A DNA stretch of 64,000 nt from Halobacillus andaensis (GCF_014636475.1 NZ_BMEL01000004.1:186001-250000); one strand, 5' to 3'. Shown: positions 35,414 through 43,725, counted from the first letter of the stretch. The notes: a model not told the origin generated them from the letters alone. Numbers and translations: made by a program.

Positions 35414-36271
35414 TTATTCCTTTTCAGTTAAATAAAAGCCAATGTATTTAAGAGCCGCTTCTAAATTCGTCACGGTCTTCGTTTTTAAAGAGAGCAATTT
35501 TACATTGTTCACTTCATGGCGAGCAATGTCCGGGGTAATCCCTGTAATGATCGTTTCAATCCCCATAAGTTGTAACGATTGAACCATATTGATCAATACA
35601 TTTGGAAATACGCCATCCACGATAAGTAGTCCAGATAAATCAATAATAAAATAATTGATGTCATTTTCTGCACTATAAGTAAGTACATTGTTCATTATTT
35701 TATCCGCCCGGGCCTCATCAATGATGCCTTGAATGGTAAGGATGGATACCCCTTTTATAATCGGAATGATTGGAACATTTAAAAAAGCCATATTGTATTT
35801 TGTCTGATCTAGTTCAATAAGATGAGATAATACTTCCGCCATAGACTTCATGTACTGGATATCATCGTCACTGAATTTCTTTTCTTCTCGATCCATGACG
35901 CACAAAGTGCCAAACACTTCACCACTGGAATCTTTTAATGTGACTCCTAGGAAACCTTTCATTTTTAATTGAGTAGTGACTTCAAGTTCTTGTGTTAGTT
36001 CGTCCTTCTCTAGATTAAATGTGGTCATTGCTTCTTGATCATCTGAAATAATTAACCGGCAATACGTTCCGCCGTATTCTACAGAATACCCCTCTGGAAT
36101 AATCTCTTCTTGTTTATTATAGGAGCTTAGCACCGTCATTGCTGACTTCCCTCTACGTGTCACATAAGCCGTGTTTACGTTAAGACGTTCACTAATTAAT
36201 TCAAAGATTTTTTTGGAAGCTTTGCGTAACGAGTGAAAATCCGTGGATGATAAGTTATATGGATTAGTCAA
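35414..36271 (-). CDS. GAF-STAS sensor protein (RsbR-like)
   Basis: A 285-aa cytosolic protein. Residues about 15-155 form a GAF domain (ISERLNVNTAYVTRRGKSAM, EYGGTYCRLI, GFLGVTLKDSSGEVFGTLCV), and about 165-280 a STAS domain (PIIPIIKGVSILTIQG, YFIIDLSGLLIVDG, MGIETIITGI). This is the layout of RsbR-type stressosome or sensor co-antagonists that feed sigma-B. TTG 36271 is the start, with a G-rich but weak ribosome site. No sigma-B operon genes are adjacent, so it is an orphan input protein. Which residues are phosphorylated cannot be fixed by eye. Confidence 0.82.
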   Translation of the reverse strand: MTNPYNLSSTDFHSLRKASKKIFELISERLNVNTAYVTRRGKSAMTVLSSYNKQEEIIPEGYSVEYGGTYCRLIISDDQEAMTTFNLEKDELTQELEVTTQLKMKGFLGVTLKDSSGEVFGTLCVMDREEKKFSDDDIQYMKSMAEVLSHLIELDQTKYNMAFLNVPIIPIIKGVSILTIQGIIDEARADKIMNNVLTYSAENDINYFIIDLSGLLIVDGVFPNVLINMVQSLQLMGIETIITGITPDIARHEVNNVKLLSLKTKTVTNLEAALKYIGFYLTEKE

Positions 36272-36477
36272 GAGTATTTCCCCCCCTATAATGATAATTT
36301 CAGTTCGCTCTAATTAAGTAGTTTTTATTTTACCACAAACCGTCATATGTAATGGTGAGGGATGCTCAAAGGCTAAGAATGCGAGAGACCTGCACGTGTA
36401 GTAGAACATTGAAAGCACATGACAAGTAATTAAAAAAGTTAAGCTCAATTGCACTGGTTCTCTAAATCATTATGAGC
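36272..36477. other. Intergenic stretch, nothing recognised
   Basis: About 200 bp upstream of the GAF-STAS gene. It should hold that gene's promoter, but no convincing pair of boxes stands out and no reading frame is supported. Confidence 0.5.
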
Positions 36478-36996
36478 AAAAACACTCTTTTTGGATAAGA
36501 GTGTCAGCTTGTAGAGAAACTTTAGTTTTACCTTTTTACCTTGAAAGTGTAAACACTTCCTGCATGAGGAAGTGGAAAGGGTTATAGGAAACAACTCTCT
36601 ATCCCTGAGCGAATGGTGTGCTTCTCGGGCTTTATAAGCCCTCCGGGGTCACACCTTATTCGTATCTCCCCTAGGGGTGTCGCTGTTTCCTATAACCCTT
36701 TTTCGATAAAAGCCGCGTCCTAATAGATCAGAGACTTTGAGGCGTCCATGATAAGGTGGTTCCGTGCACCTCATGATATAAAAAGGAACGGAAAGAGTGG
36801 CGACTCCTGCAGGATGAGCAGACAGGAGAGGCCACGGAGGTCGCAGACCGAGGAGACTTTCCGTCTTGCCCCGCGGAAAGCGCCGCTTTTTCCTGTTCCT
36901 TTTCTGCAGACTCTAATGTAGGAACCAGAGGAGGCCTTGTTTACATTTATCCATACTTTTTCGACATTATGAAAGAGGCGAATCTTCGCCTCTTTT
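36478..36996. repeat. Terminator-capped non-coding element R2
   Basis: A 519-bp element next to the DUF2817 gene stop. Left cap: A-run then ACACTCTT/AAGAGTGT hairpin at 36482-36504. Right cap: AAAGAGGCGAA/TTCGCCTCTTT hairpin at 36972-36995, then TTTTC. Both point outward. Inner ends CAGCTTGTAGAGAAACT (36505) and ACTTTTTCGACAT (36955) match those of R1. An inserted palindromic module spans about 36576-36710: GGGTTATAGGAAACA pairs with its complement at the other side. A part of it (36650-36711) recurs at 21884-21950. The segment 36782-36906 matches the R1 core, with 48 identical bases. Confidence 0.8.
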
Positions 36997-36997
36997 C

Positions 36998-38122
36998 TTA
37001 TTTAAGAATTTTCTCTTTGGTTAAAACAGATTCAATCGCAAGCTGGGCTTCCTTCATAACGGATTCTCTCCATTCCGCTTCTGGGGGATAGAACATGTTT
37101 TTTAACTCCTCGAGGATCCATTGCCTATCTTCCTCCCGTTCAGCACCTTCCCAGTACAATTGATTTTCTAATATAATCGTCGTAAACTCGCGTAGTTCTG
37201 CTTCGCGATCAGCTCCAAACGTCCCAAATTCAAACAAAGCAGAAAACAAATGAGTTTCTGGGAATTCCTCATTCTTCAGCTTGTAAAAGTGATTTGTAGA
37301 GTCGCCTTTTACCTTTTGAGGTGTAAACTTTTGAATGTTTTGCACCTGATAATCTGCTTTCATTTCATCCTCATTGCGTGGATCGTGCTCAGAGACTACT
37401 ATTGTAACTTCATTCGTGGGGCCAAGTGCTGTGTGCCAATCCATATGAATGACTCTAGGAAACGTTGAAAGCAATTTTCTCTGCTTATCTTTTAAATAGA
37501 GCGTTGATTCCTCTTGAGTGGTGCCGCCATAGTACACACCGCGTTTAAATTCATATTGTCCCATACCTTTTGCTTTTTTGACGCCCTGATAGCCTTGTTC
37601 GGCCATTCCTCTGCTTAATTGATGATAGAGATCCGTCTTTTCTTTTCTGATATCTTTTACCTTACCGTTCGGTAAAAATAAGTTGCTTTCTTCTGCGTAA
37701 TTCTCATTAATATCTAAAGGGATGGAATCTGGATGATAAAAATAATTTCGATTTAAGTCTACATTGTTCTCTGTTACTCGGCGGTAATGTTTCATTCCCC
37801 AAGGGTTAAGGGCGTGAATCAAGCAGATTCCAGCTGTGGAAGGGTCGACTTGATCAAGGTATTCATCAACAAACATTCGAATTACAGCAGCACCGGCATA
37901 GCCTTCAATTCCATGCTCGCCAGATGTGAGGAATACCACTTGCTCATTTGATTCAAGTGCCTCCGAATAGATGGTGTCAATGGTATTATCCTTTTCTTGA
38001 CCGATAGATTTGGTTGAGAGACTGGCGTCTGGCCATTTCTTTTGGATTTTATGAAGAAGATGGCGAAATTCATCTCTAGATTCTTCATACGTATTTGGAA
38101 AGTATTTGTCGATTTGAAGCAT
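36998..38122 (-). CDS. DUF2817 (M14-like) metallopeptidase
   Basis: A 374-aa cytosolic protein of the DUF2817 group, related to M14 carboxypeptidases. SGEHGIEGYAG carries the His and Glu zinc ligands, NNVDLNRNY the substrate pair, MDWHTALGP the third ligand, and ALFEFGTFG the catalytic Glu. Unlike the two M14 genes at 32922-35194 it has no signal peptide. ATG 38122 follows a GGGGTGAT site. Single gene, with element R2 directly after its stop. Confidence 0.85.
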   Translation of the reverse strand: MLQIDKYFPNTYEESRDEFRHLLHKIQKKWPDASLSTKSIGQEKDNTIDTIYSEALESNEQVVFLTSGEHGIEGYAGAAVIRMFVDEYLDQVDPSTAGICLIHALNPWGMKHYRRVTENNVDLNRNYFYHPDSIPLDINENYAEESNLFLPNGKVKDIRKEKTDLYHQLSRGMAEQGYQGVKKAKGMGQYEFKRGVYYGGTTQEESTLYLKDKQRKLLSTFPRVIHMDWHTALGPTNEVTIVVSEHDPRNEDEMKADYQVQNIQKFTPQKVKGDSTNHFYKLKNEEFPETHLFSALFEFGTFGADREAELREFTTIILENQLYWEGAEREEDRQWILEELKNMFYPPEAEWRESVMKEAQLAIESVLTKEKILK

Positions 38123-38310
38123 AGGATCACCCCACTCTTTTTAAATGATTGAATAGTATTGAGTTTCCTAGCTGAAGCAAGGTTAAACATTATTATAATA
38201 AATAACATAGGGAATGAGTGTAATTTGCACCTTCTCCCTCACATTAAATCTGTATTTTTGATACACTTATAAAAGTTTAGTTTTTGGGGATGAAGGTGGG
38301 TTGGATTTTT

Positions 38311-38460
38311 GTGGACAAGGAGAAAATGTATCAAGACTTAAAGAGAGAATTCACTGACAAAATGGGAAGAGAGTTAAAGAGGGAAGAAAAAGAATTTATT
38401 ATGTGGATGGTGGAGGAACACCACAAAGAAGAGGAAAAAAAGAATGATTCATATTTTTGA
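38311..38460 (+). CDS. Small charged protein, hypothetical
   Basis: A 49-aa frame: MDKEKMYQDLKREFTDKMGR then a helical, Glu/Lys-rich end (EEHHKEEEKKNDSYF). GTG 38311 is 10 bp after AAGGTGG. ATG 38326 (44 aa) and ATG 38290 (56 aa) are in the same frame. A terminator follows at once, which supports a real short transcript. The whole chain should be alpha-helical. I do not recognise it; it looks like the small acidic or amphipathic proteins common in Bacillaceae. Confidence 0.5.
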   Translation: MDKEKMYQDLKREFTDKMGRELKREEKEFIMWMVEEHHKEEEKKNDSYF

Positions 38461-38467
38461 TAATAAG

Positions 38468-38493
38468 GCTCTCGTATAGACGGGAGCTTTTTT
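38468..38493 (+). terminator. Terminator after small gene
   Basis: GCTCTCGT, loop ATAG, ACGGGAGC (one G-U pair), then T6. It starts 8 bp after the small protein's stop codon. Confidence 0.75.
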
Positions 38494-38533
38494 AGTAATC
38501 TAGGTAATTATAAAATTCCAATCTTTTTTTATA

Positions 38534-38690
38534 GAGTGATATCCAGCTCCAGCGCCCAGACACTCGCGTCATAAGCAAACCGACCTGCGGAAGGGAAGGC
38601 CGCCTCCCTCCGGCCGGTTTGCTTATGCGTGTCGTGTCTACCAAGGCGCTTGCGCCTTAGTTCTTGAATGATATCCTGGCCTGCTTAAGC
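38534..38690. repeat. Long palindromic intergenic repeat
   Basis: A GC-rich palindromic unit in AT-rich DNA. CATAAGCAAACCG (38570-38582) pairs perfectly with CGGTTTGCTTATG (38615-38627); outward of it AGACAC pairs with GTGTCT, and a GGCGC/TTGCGCC part follows. It begins with ATATCCAGCTCCAGCGCCCAG, a type of intergenic palindrome that I know from many Bacillaceae genomes. The rest of 38494-38730 holds only the ribosome site for the next gene. Confidence 0.75.
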
Positions 38691-38730
38691 ATACAATGTG
38701 GTAAACGTCGGGTTTAAGGAGACATTATGC

Positions 38731-39189
38731 ATGAAAAAGAACAGGATTAAAATCCTGCCGATTCTCGTAGTTGGCTTAATTCCTCTTATCATAGCACTCG
38801 TATTATTCCTTTTTAATTTATCAGAGCAACAAGCAAAACGTGTGGTCGATGACTTTTATACATATGAGCAAGAAGGAGATTTCTCTTCTTCTTGGCAGCT
38901 GCTTCACCCTTATATGAAAGATAAATTTACAAAAGGACATTATATTCAAGATCGGGCTCATGTGTTTATGAACCATTTTGGGGTCACCACATTTTCCTAT
39001 GAAGTAGAAGGTGCAGAAAAAATAAAGGATTGGAAGATGGAAGAGGACCGCGACGCTCTTAATGAAGTGTATATGATGACAGTGATTCAGACTTATAAAG
39101 GGAAGTACGGACATTTTGACCTTTATCAAAAGGTGTATGCAGCTAAGGAAGAAGGAGAATGGACGATTTTATGGGATTATAATAAATAG
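38731..39189 (+). CDS. Membrane-anchored hypothetical protein, NTF2-like
   Basis: A 152-aa protein with one N-terminal membrane segment (ILPILVVGLIPLIIALVLFL, about residues 8-27) and an outer domain of about 120 aa that resembles NTF2-like/DUF4878 folds (AKRVVDDFYTYEQEGDFSSS, WQLLHPYMKDKF, WTILWDYNK). ATG 38731 is set by AAGGAG 9 bp upstream; 33 bp more is open before it. Function unknown. Single gene with a terminator that overlaps the next promoter. Confidence 0.7.
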   Translation: MKKNRIKILPILVVGLIPLIIALVLFLFNLSEQQAKRVVDDFYTYEQEGDFSSSWQLLHPYMKDKFTKGHYIQDRAHVFMNHFGVTTFSYEVEGAEKIKDWKMEEDRDALNEVYMMTVIQTYKGKYGHFDLYQKVYAAKEEGEWTILWDYNK

Positions 39190-39199
39190 AGAGAGAAGG

Positions 39200-39250
39200 G
39201 CTTTCGTGAAAAGTGTAAATTGTCTATTGACGAAAGCGTTTTCTTGTTTT
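39200..39250 (+). terminator. Terminator of the 152-aa gene
   Basis: GCTTTCGT (39200-39207) pairs with ACGAAAGC (39230-39237), followed by GTTTTCTTGTTTT. It overlaps the -35 box of the LacI gene, so the two transcripts are packed together. Confidence 0.6.
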
Positions 39251-39255
39251 ACTAT
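39227..39255 (+). promoter_or_regulatory. Sigma-A promoter of the sucrose-locus LacI gene
   Basis: TTGACG (39227-39232), 17-bp spacer, TACTAT (39250-39255). The start of transcription would fall near 39262, just before the paired operator at 39265, a layout that fits autorepression. Confidence 0.7.
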
Positions 39256-39264
39256 TTACTTAAG

Positions 39265-39288
39265 GTAAACGATTACGTAATCGTTTAC
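39265..39288 (+). promoter_or_regulatory. Paired LacI operator O1 (head-to-head)
   Basis: Two adjoining 12-mers, GTAAACGATTAC (39265-39276) and GTAATCGTTTAC (39277-39288), are exact reverse complements and form a perfect 24-bp palindrome. Each 12-mer is itself a near-palindrome with the central CG usual for LacI-family operators. It lies between the LacI promoter and its start codon. Confidence 0.85.
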
Positions 39289-39316
39289 TTCATCCTCAGG
39301 AAAGAGGGATTTTACT

Positions 39317-40312
39317 ATGGCGTCGATTAAAGATGTGGCAATCAAAGCGGAAGTGTCTACAGCTACTGTATCACATGTTATTAATGGCACTCGCTATGTA
39401 GCAGATAAGACAAAGGAAAAAGTTTACGCAGCTATGAAAGATTTGGATTACAGTCCAAATATGGTGGCGCGCAGTTTAAGAAGTCGAAAATCAAATACGA
39501 TCGGTCTGCTTGTTCCATTATTAGCGGAAGATACATCCAATTTCTTTTTTATGTCAATTGCCAATGGAATTGAACAAGTACTTAAGGAAAATGGGTATAA
39601 CTTAGTACTAAGCAATTCGAATGAGAATGCAGATATGGAAAAGGATCAGATTAAAGTATTTAACCGTCAACATATTGATGGGTTAGTAATTGCTCCTGTT
39701 AATGGAAAGGAACATAGGTACGAAGACCAGTTTAATGGGGAATACCCTGTCGTCTTCATTGACCGACGTCCTCAAGGCTATAAAGGAGATACGATTCTCG
39801 TCAATAATCGTCAAGGAACGAAGGAAGCTGTGGAAGTACTACTCAACAAAGGGCACGAGAAAATAGGCTTTATTACGGGGACTTTAGGGATTACGACCAG
39901 TGATGAAAGATTAGAAGGGTATAAGGAATCTTTAGCTCAACATCACATTGCTTTTAATAAATCTTATATAAAAGAAGGACCAGCTACTTTTCAAAAAGGC
40001 TATCAACTGGCTGAAGAGCTTCATAAAGAAGGAGTCACGGCATTGTTTGTTGCTAATAATGTGATGACAATGGGATCGGTGTCGTACTTGCAAGCGAACG
40101 ACGTAAAAGTACCTGATCAAATGGCAATTATAGGTTATGACGATTATGATTGGATGAAGATCGCTTCCCCGCCTTTATCTGTTGTGCGGCAGCCCGCTTT
40201 TGAAATGGGAAAGGCTGCGGTGGAACAATTGTTAAAACGTATCCATGGAGATACAGAAGGCACAAACGAAGTCATGCTAAACTCTGAATTGGTTATAAGA
40301 GGTTCCTGTTAA
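39317..40312 (+). CDS. LacI-family regulator of the sucrose/fructan operon
   Basis: A 331-aa repressor-type protein: helix-turn-helix (IKDVAIKAEVSTATVSHVIN), hinge helix (MVARSLRSRKSNTIGLL) and sensor domain (IDGLVIAPVNGKE, EKIGFITG, ALFVANNVMTMGS, AIIGYDDYDW). A ribosome site AGGAAAGAGGG precedes ATG 39317. Paired operators flank the gene on both sides (39265 and 40339), so it should repress itself and the operon behind it. It is of the ScrR/SacR-like functional class by context; the effector is probably a fructoside or sucrose derivative. Confidence 0.9.
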   Translation: MASIKDVAIKAEVSTATVSHVINGTRYVADKTKEKVYAAMKDLDYSPNMVARSLRSRKSNTIGLLVPLLAEDTSNFFFMSIANGIEQVLKENGYNLVLSNSNENADMEKDQIKVFNRQHIDGLVIAPVNGKEHRYEDQFNGEYPVVFIDRRPQGYKGDTILVNNRQGTKEAVEVLLNKGHEKIGFITGTLGITTSDERLEGYKESLAQHHIAFNKSYIKEGPATFQKGYQLAEELHKEGVTALFVANNVMTMGSVSYLQANDVKVPDQMAIIGYDDYDWMKIASPPLSVVRQPAFEMGKAAVEQLLKRIHGDTEGTNEVMLNSELVIRGSC

Positions 40313-40338
40313 GGTACCTCCTTATTTTTAACAAAAAA

Positions 40339-40362
40339 GTAATCGTTTACGTAATCGTTTAC
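40339..40362 (+). promoter_or_regulatory. Paired LacI operator O2 (head-to-tail)
   Basis: GTAATCGTTTAC occurs twice in direct tandem (40339-40350, 40351-40362). It is the same 12-mer as in O1, but there the pair is inverted. It lies between the regulator and the binding-protein gene and should control the importer/GH32 operon. Confidence 0.85.
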
Positions 40363-40435
40363 TACTTGAAGGAGGTGAGTGTAAGCTTATCTTGCTTAGT
40401 TTTATATTTTTACTTTATAAAAGGGGGAGAAACAG

Positions 40436-41782
40436 TTGAATAAATTATCAATCTTTTTATTCGGTTTTATGTTGTTATTCTTAGCGGCTTGTTCTAGCAA
40501 TAGTGAAGGTACATCAGGAAACTCTTCAGAAGGTGAGAGTTCGGAAGATGAGGATACAGTGGAAACAGGTGAAGTGGAAACTAATGTAGAGGCTACAGGT
40601 GATGAAGATGTTGTTCTTGATTTCTGGATCCACCAGACAGGTGAAGATGAAACAAATGCATATATTGAACGAATTGATGCGTTTAACGAAGAGCATGAAG
40701 ACATTCACGTGGAAGCGGAGGTCATCATTGATGATGGAGCAAGCGCTTATAGCGACAGTATTAACGCTGCGCTAGTAGCAGGAAACCTTCCGGACGTGAT
40801 GGCGATTGATGGTCCTTATGTATCGAGCTTTGCGGATGCAGGAGTTATTCGTCCAATTGATGAGTATATCGATGAAGAAACAAAAAACCAATACGTAGAT
40901 TCCATTATTCAACAAGGTACTTACCAAGATAAGCTTTACTCTCTAGGAGCAATGGAAGCGTCCGTTATGCTTTATTACAACAAAGATATTTTTGAAGAAG
41001 AAGGAATTGAAGCAGCAGAATCATTAGATGAGGCGTGGACGTGGGATGAATTAATGGAAAATGCTAAAACTCTAACCACGGAGGATCGCTATGGTTTAAA
41101 TCTATTTATGAACGAGGGCGTTGGTGAATGGCTGACGTTTATGGGGGCTCCTTTTACTTGGTCAAACGGAGGGTCTCTTGTTTCTGAAGATGGTATGGAA
41201 GTGGATGGTCACTTAAATAGTCCAGAAACCATTGAATCGTTAAACTACGTTAAATCTTTATTTGAAGAAGGCGTCGTAAGTGAAAGTCCTAGTCAAACTC
41301 AGTTTGAAGAAGGAAATGCAGCAATGGCGCTCGGTGGTCCATGGATTTCTGTTTCTGCAGAGGAAGCCGACTTAAACTGGGGGATGATGCCTTACCCTTA
41401 TAAAGATGAGAAAGTTTCGCCTTCTGGAAGTATGGCTTATGCCATTACTGAAAATACTGAGCATCCTGAAGAAGCGACAGAGTTAATGAAATGGATGACA
41501 AATGAGGAGTCTGCCATCACTGTATCTGAAGCAACTGGAATGCCTCCTGCACAAAAATCAGCATTTGACTCTATGGAAAAATACGATGAATTACCTTATA
41601 GCATTATGAAGGAGCAAGTTCTGGAAACTGCTCACGCTAGACCTTCTACGCCAGCTTATCCTGTTGTAACGGATGCTTATGCGCAAGCATTTCATGCCGC
41701 AGCTTTAGGTGAAGATGTAGAACAAGTTATTGATCAGCAAGTCAATCGAGTCGAACGAGAAATGAAACGTTTTAAGGAGTAA
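40436..41782 (+). CDS. ABC sugar-binding lipoprotein (sucrose/fructan importer)
   Basis: A 448-aa extracellular solute-binding protein of family 1. The start is TTG 40436, with AGGGGGAG 6 bp upstream, giving a lipoprotein signal with lipobox LAAC. An acidic Ser/Glu/Thr linker leads to the binding fold (VVLDFWIHQTGEDETNAYIE, LPDVMAIDGPYVSS, MLYYNKDIFEEEGIE, EGNAAMALGGPWIS). First of the operon with two permeases, GH32 and YesL. A stem-loop follows it, as in the alpha-galactoside operon. Confidence 0.92.
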   Translation: MNKLSIFLFGFMLLFLAACSSNSEGTSGNSSEGESSEDEDTVETGEVETNVEATGDEDVVLDFWIHQTGEDETNAYIERIDAFNEEHEDIHVEAEVIIDDGASAYSDSINAALVAGNLPDVMAIDGPYVSSFADAGVIRPIDEYIDEETKNQYVDSIIQQGTYQDKLYSLGAMEASVMLYYNKDIFEEEGIEAAESLDEAWTWDELMENAKTLTTEDRYGLNLFMNEGVGEWLTFMGAPFTWSNGGSLVSEDGMEVDGHLNSPETIESLNYVKSLFEEGVVSESPSQTQFEEGNAAMALGGPWISVSAEEADLNWGMMPYPYKDEKVSPSGSMAYAITENTEHPEEATELMKWMTNEESAITVSEATGMPPAQKSAFDSMEKYDELPYSIMKEQVLETAHARPSTPAYPVVTDAYAQAFHAAALGEDVEQVIDQQVNRVEREMKRFKE

Positions 41783-41796
41783 TTTTAACTAATTGA

Positions 41797-41823
41797 GGGG
41801 GCAGTAAGCGATCAGTTGCCCCC
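41797..41823 (+). other. Intercistronic stem-loop after binding-protein gene
   Basis: GGGGGCA (41797-41803) and TGCCCCC (41817-41823) pair over 13 nt, between the binding-protein and permease genes. There is no T tract, so it is more likely an mRNA stabiliser or partial terminator than a full stop. Confidence 0.6.
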
Positions 41824-41851
41824 ATTATATGTTCAGGTAAGGAGGTTAATC

Positions 41852-42844
41852 ATGAAAAAATCTAACAGTTCTTCAGCAGAACAGTTGGACACTAACGCCA
41901 ATCATGATCCACGGGGACGTCTTCAAGTGGCTGATAAAAAGCCTCATCGCAAAAAGAAAAGAATGAAGTCCCAAAAGTTTAGGGAAGCCGCCACAGGCTA
42001 CTTTTTCTTGGCTCCTGCTTTGATCTTATTAGGAATTTTCTTGCTTTATCCGATGGGAGCAGCCTTTTATTACAGCTTTACTGATTTTTACATTTTAACA
42101 CCTAATGATATTTCTTTCATTGGGTTTGAAAACTTTTCCTACATTTGGAATGATGCAGAATTCCGTCAAGCCTTTTGGAATACGGTCTATTTTGCGGCCA
42201 TCGTAGTACCCGTTCAATTAACAGTAGCTTTAGGACTGGCTTTGCTTATCAATAAGAAAATTCGATTTCGGGTGTTCTTTCGTACAGCGTTCTTCTCTCC
42301 AGTGGTCATGTCATTGGTTGTAGTATCAATCTTATGGACGTTTATGTATAACCCGAACGAAGGCTTGATTAACGAATTACTTGGCTTGTTCGGCATACCT
42401 GCTCAGCCTTTCTTGAATAGTCCTGATCAAGCAATGAATTCGATTATTGTTATGTCCGTTTGGCAGGGCGCCGGTTTTCAAATGATGATTTTCTTAGCAG
42501 GGTTACAAAACATCCCAACCCACTTGTACGAAGCAGCCGATATTGACGGAGCAAGTAAGTGGCAAAAGTTTTTACATGTCACTTTGCCCGGCTTACGGAA
42601 CATTGCCTTATTTATTTTTATTACGATCACGATAGCTGCGTTTAAATTGTTAGTCCAACCGATGATTATGACCCAAGGAGGTCCGTTAGGGACAACAAAA
42701 TCACTCGTCTATCATATTTATGAGACCGGGTTTAACTATAGAGATGTAGGCTATGCCTCAGCGATGGCCGTTGTTTTTACAGTGATTGTGTTGGCTGTCA
42801 CCATTATCCAACGCATGCTCACACGTGAAGAAGGGGGAGTATAG
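41852..42844 (+). CDS. ABC sugar permease 1 (fructoside importer)
   Basis: A 330-aa permease. ATG 41852 follows AGGAGG; 36 bp upstream is open but has no ribosome site. A basic N-terminal tail of about 55 residues precedes six membrane segments (YFFLAPALILLGIFLLYPM onward). The EAA loop reads [20 protein letters not shown]. It pairs with the next gene and lacks its own ATPase partner in the operon, so a shared MsmX-like ATPase is expected. Confidence 0.92.
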   Translation: MKKSNSSSAEQLDTNANHDPRGRLQVADKKPHRKKKRMKSQKFREAATGYFFLAPALILLGIFLLYPMGAAFYYSFTDFYILTPNDISFIGFENFSYIWNDAEFRQAFWNTVYFAAIVVPVQLTVALGLALLINKKIRFRVFFRTAFFSPVVMSLVVVSILWTFMYNPNEGLINELLGLFGIPAQPFLNSPDQAMNSIIVMSVWQGAGFQMMIFLAGLQNIPTHLYEAADIDGASKWQKFLHVTLPGLRNIALFIFITITIAAFKLLVQPMIMTQGGPLGTTKSLVYHIYETGFNYRDVGYASAMAVVFTVIVLAVTIIQRMLTREEGGV

Positions 42845-42849
42845 GGCTT

Positions 42850-43701
42850 ATGAAACAAACTCTCACACAAAAGATTATTCTCTATGTCACATTATCTATT
42901 ATAACAGTCATCTTTTTATTTCCTCTGATTTGGATGCTCGTTTCCTCAATGAAAAATGAGTTTCAAATTTTTAGAGATATGACATCGCTTAAAGCATTCT
43001 TACCTCCTTTACCTAGCGAAGTGGAGGGAGGATACTTTCACAATTATGTGGAAGCCTTTCAGCGTGTAGATCTAATGCGTTACATTGTGAACAGCCTTAT
43101 TTATACCATTGGAATTATTATCTTTGGATTAATTGTTAATTCCATGGCTGGATATGCTCTGGCGCGATTTAAATTCCCGCTTGCTGGTTTTTGGCTTGGG
43201 GTAATCATTGCCACACTGATTATCCCGCCCGAAAGTATTTTCCTGCCATTGTACGTACTCGTTTATGACTTAGGCTGGGTAAATACGTACACAGGTTTAA
43301 TCGTCCCATTTATTGCAAACGCATTTGCTATCTTTTTGTTCAGACAGTTCTTTTTAGATTTTCCTAGGGAGCTTGAGGAAGCAGCTAAGATCGATGGGTG
43401 TTCGCAAATTGGAATCTTTTTTAGAATTATTGTTCCATTATCTAAGCCTGTTTTTGCTACCGTAGCCATTGTTCTTTTCATCAATCATTGGAACGATTTC
43501 TTGTGGCCGCTCGTTGTGGCTTCTGATGAAAGTATGCGTACCATTCAAATTGGCCTTCAATACTTCATGAATGATCCACCAATTAGGTGGGGACAAGTCA
43601 TGGCTGCATTAACTGTGGCAACCATTCCAATGCTAATTATATTTACCTTCTTACAAAGGTATTATGTGCAAGGGCTTGCGCACACAGGTTCTAAGAATTA
43701 A
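42850..43701 (+). CDS. ABC sugar permease 2 (fructoside importer)
   Basis: A 283-aa permease with six membrane segments and EAA loop LEEAAKIDGCSQIGIFFRII. The C-terminus YYVQGLAHTGSKN is normal. It begins 5 bp after permease 1 with GGGGGAG upstream, so the two are coupled in translation. Together with the lipoprotein it should import sucrose or short fructans uncleaved. Confidence 0.92.
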   Translation: MKQTLTQKIILYVTLSIITVIFLFPLIWMLVSSMKNEFQIFRDMTSLKAFLPPLPSEVEGGYFHNYVEAFQRVDLMRYIVNSLIYTIGIIIFGLIVNSMAGYALARFKFPLAGFWLGVIIATLIIPPESIFLPLYVLVYDLGWVNTYTGLIVPFIANAFAIFLFRQFFLDFPRELEEAAKIDGCSQIGIFFRIIVPLSKPVFATVAIVLFINHWNDFLWPLVVASDESMRTIQIGLQYFMNDPPIRWGQVMAALTVATIPMLIIFTFLQRYYVQGLAHTGSKN

Positions 43702-43725
43702 TTGTGAAGGAGTAGATTTGAATAT

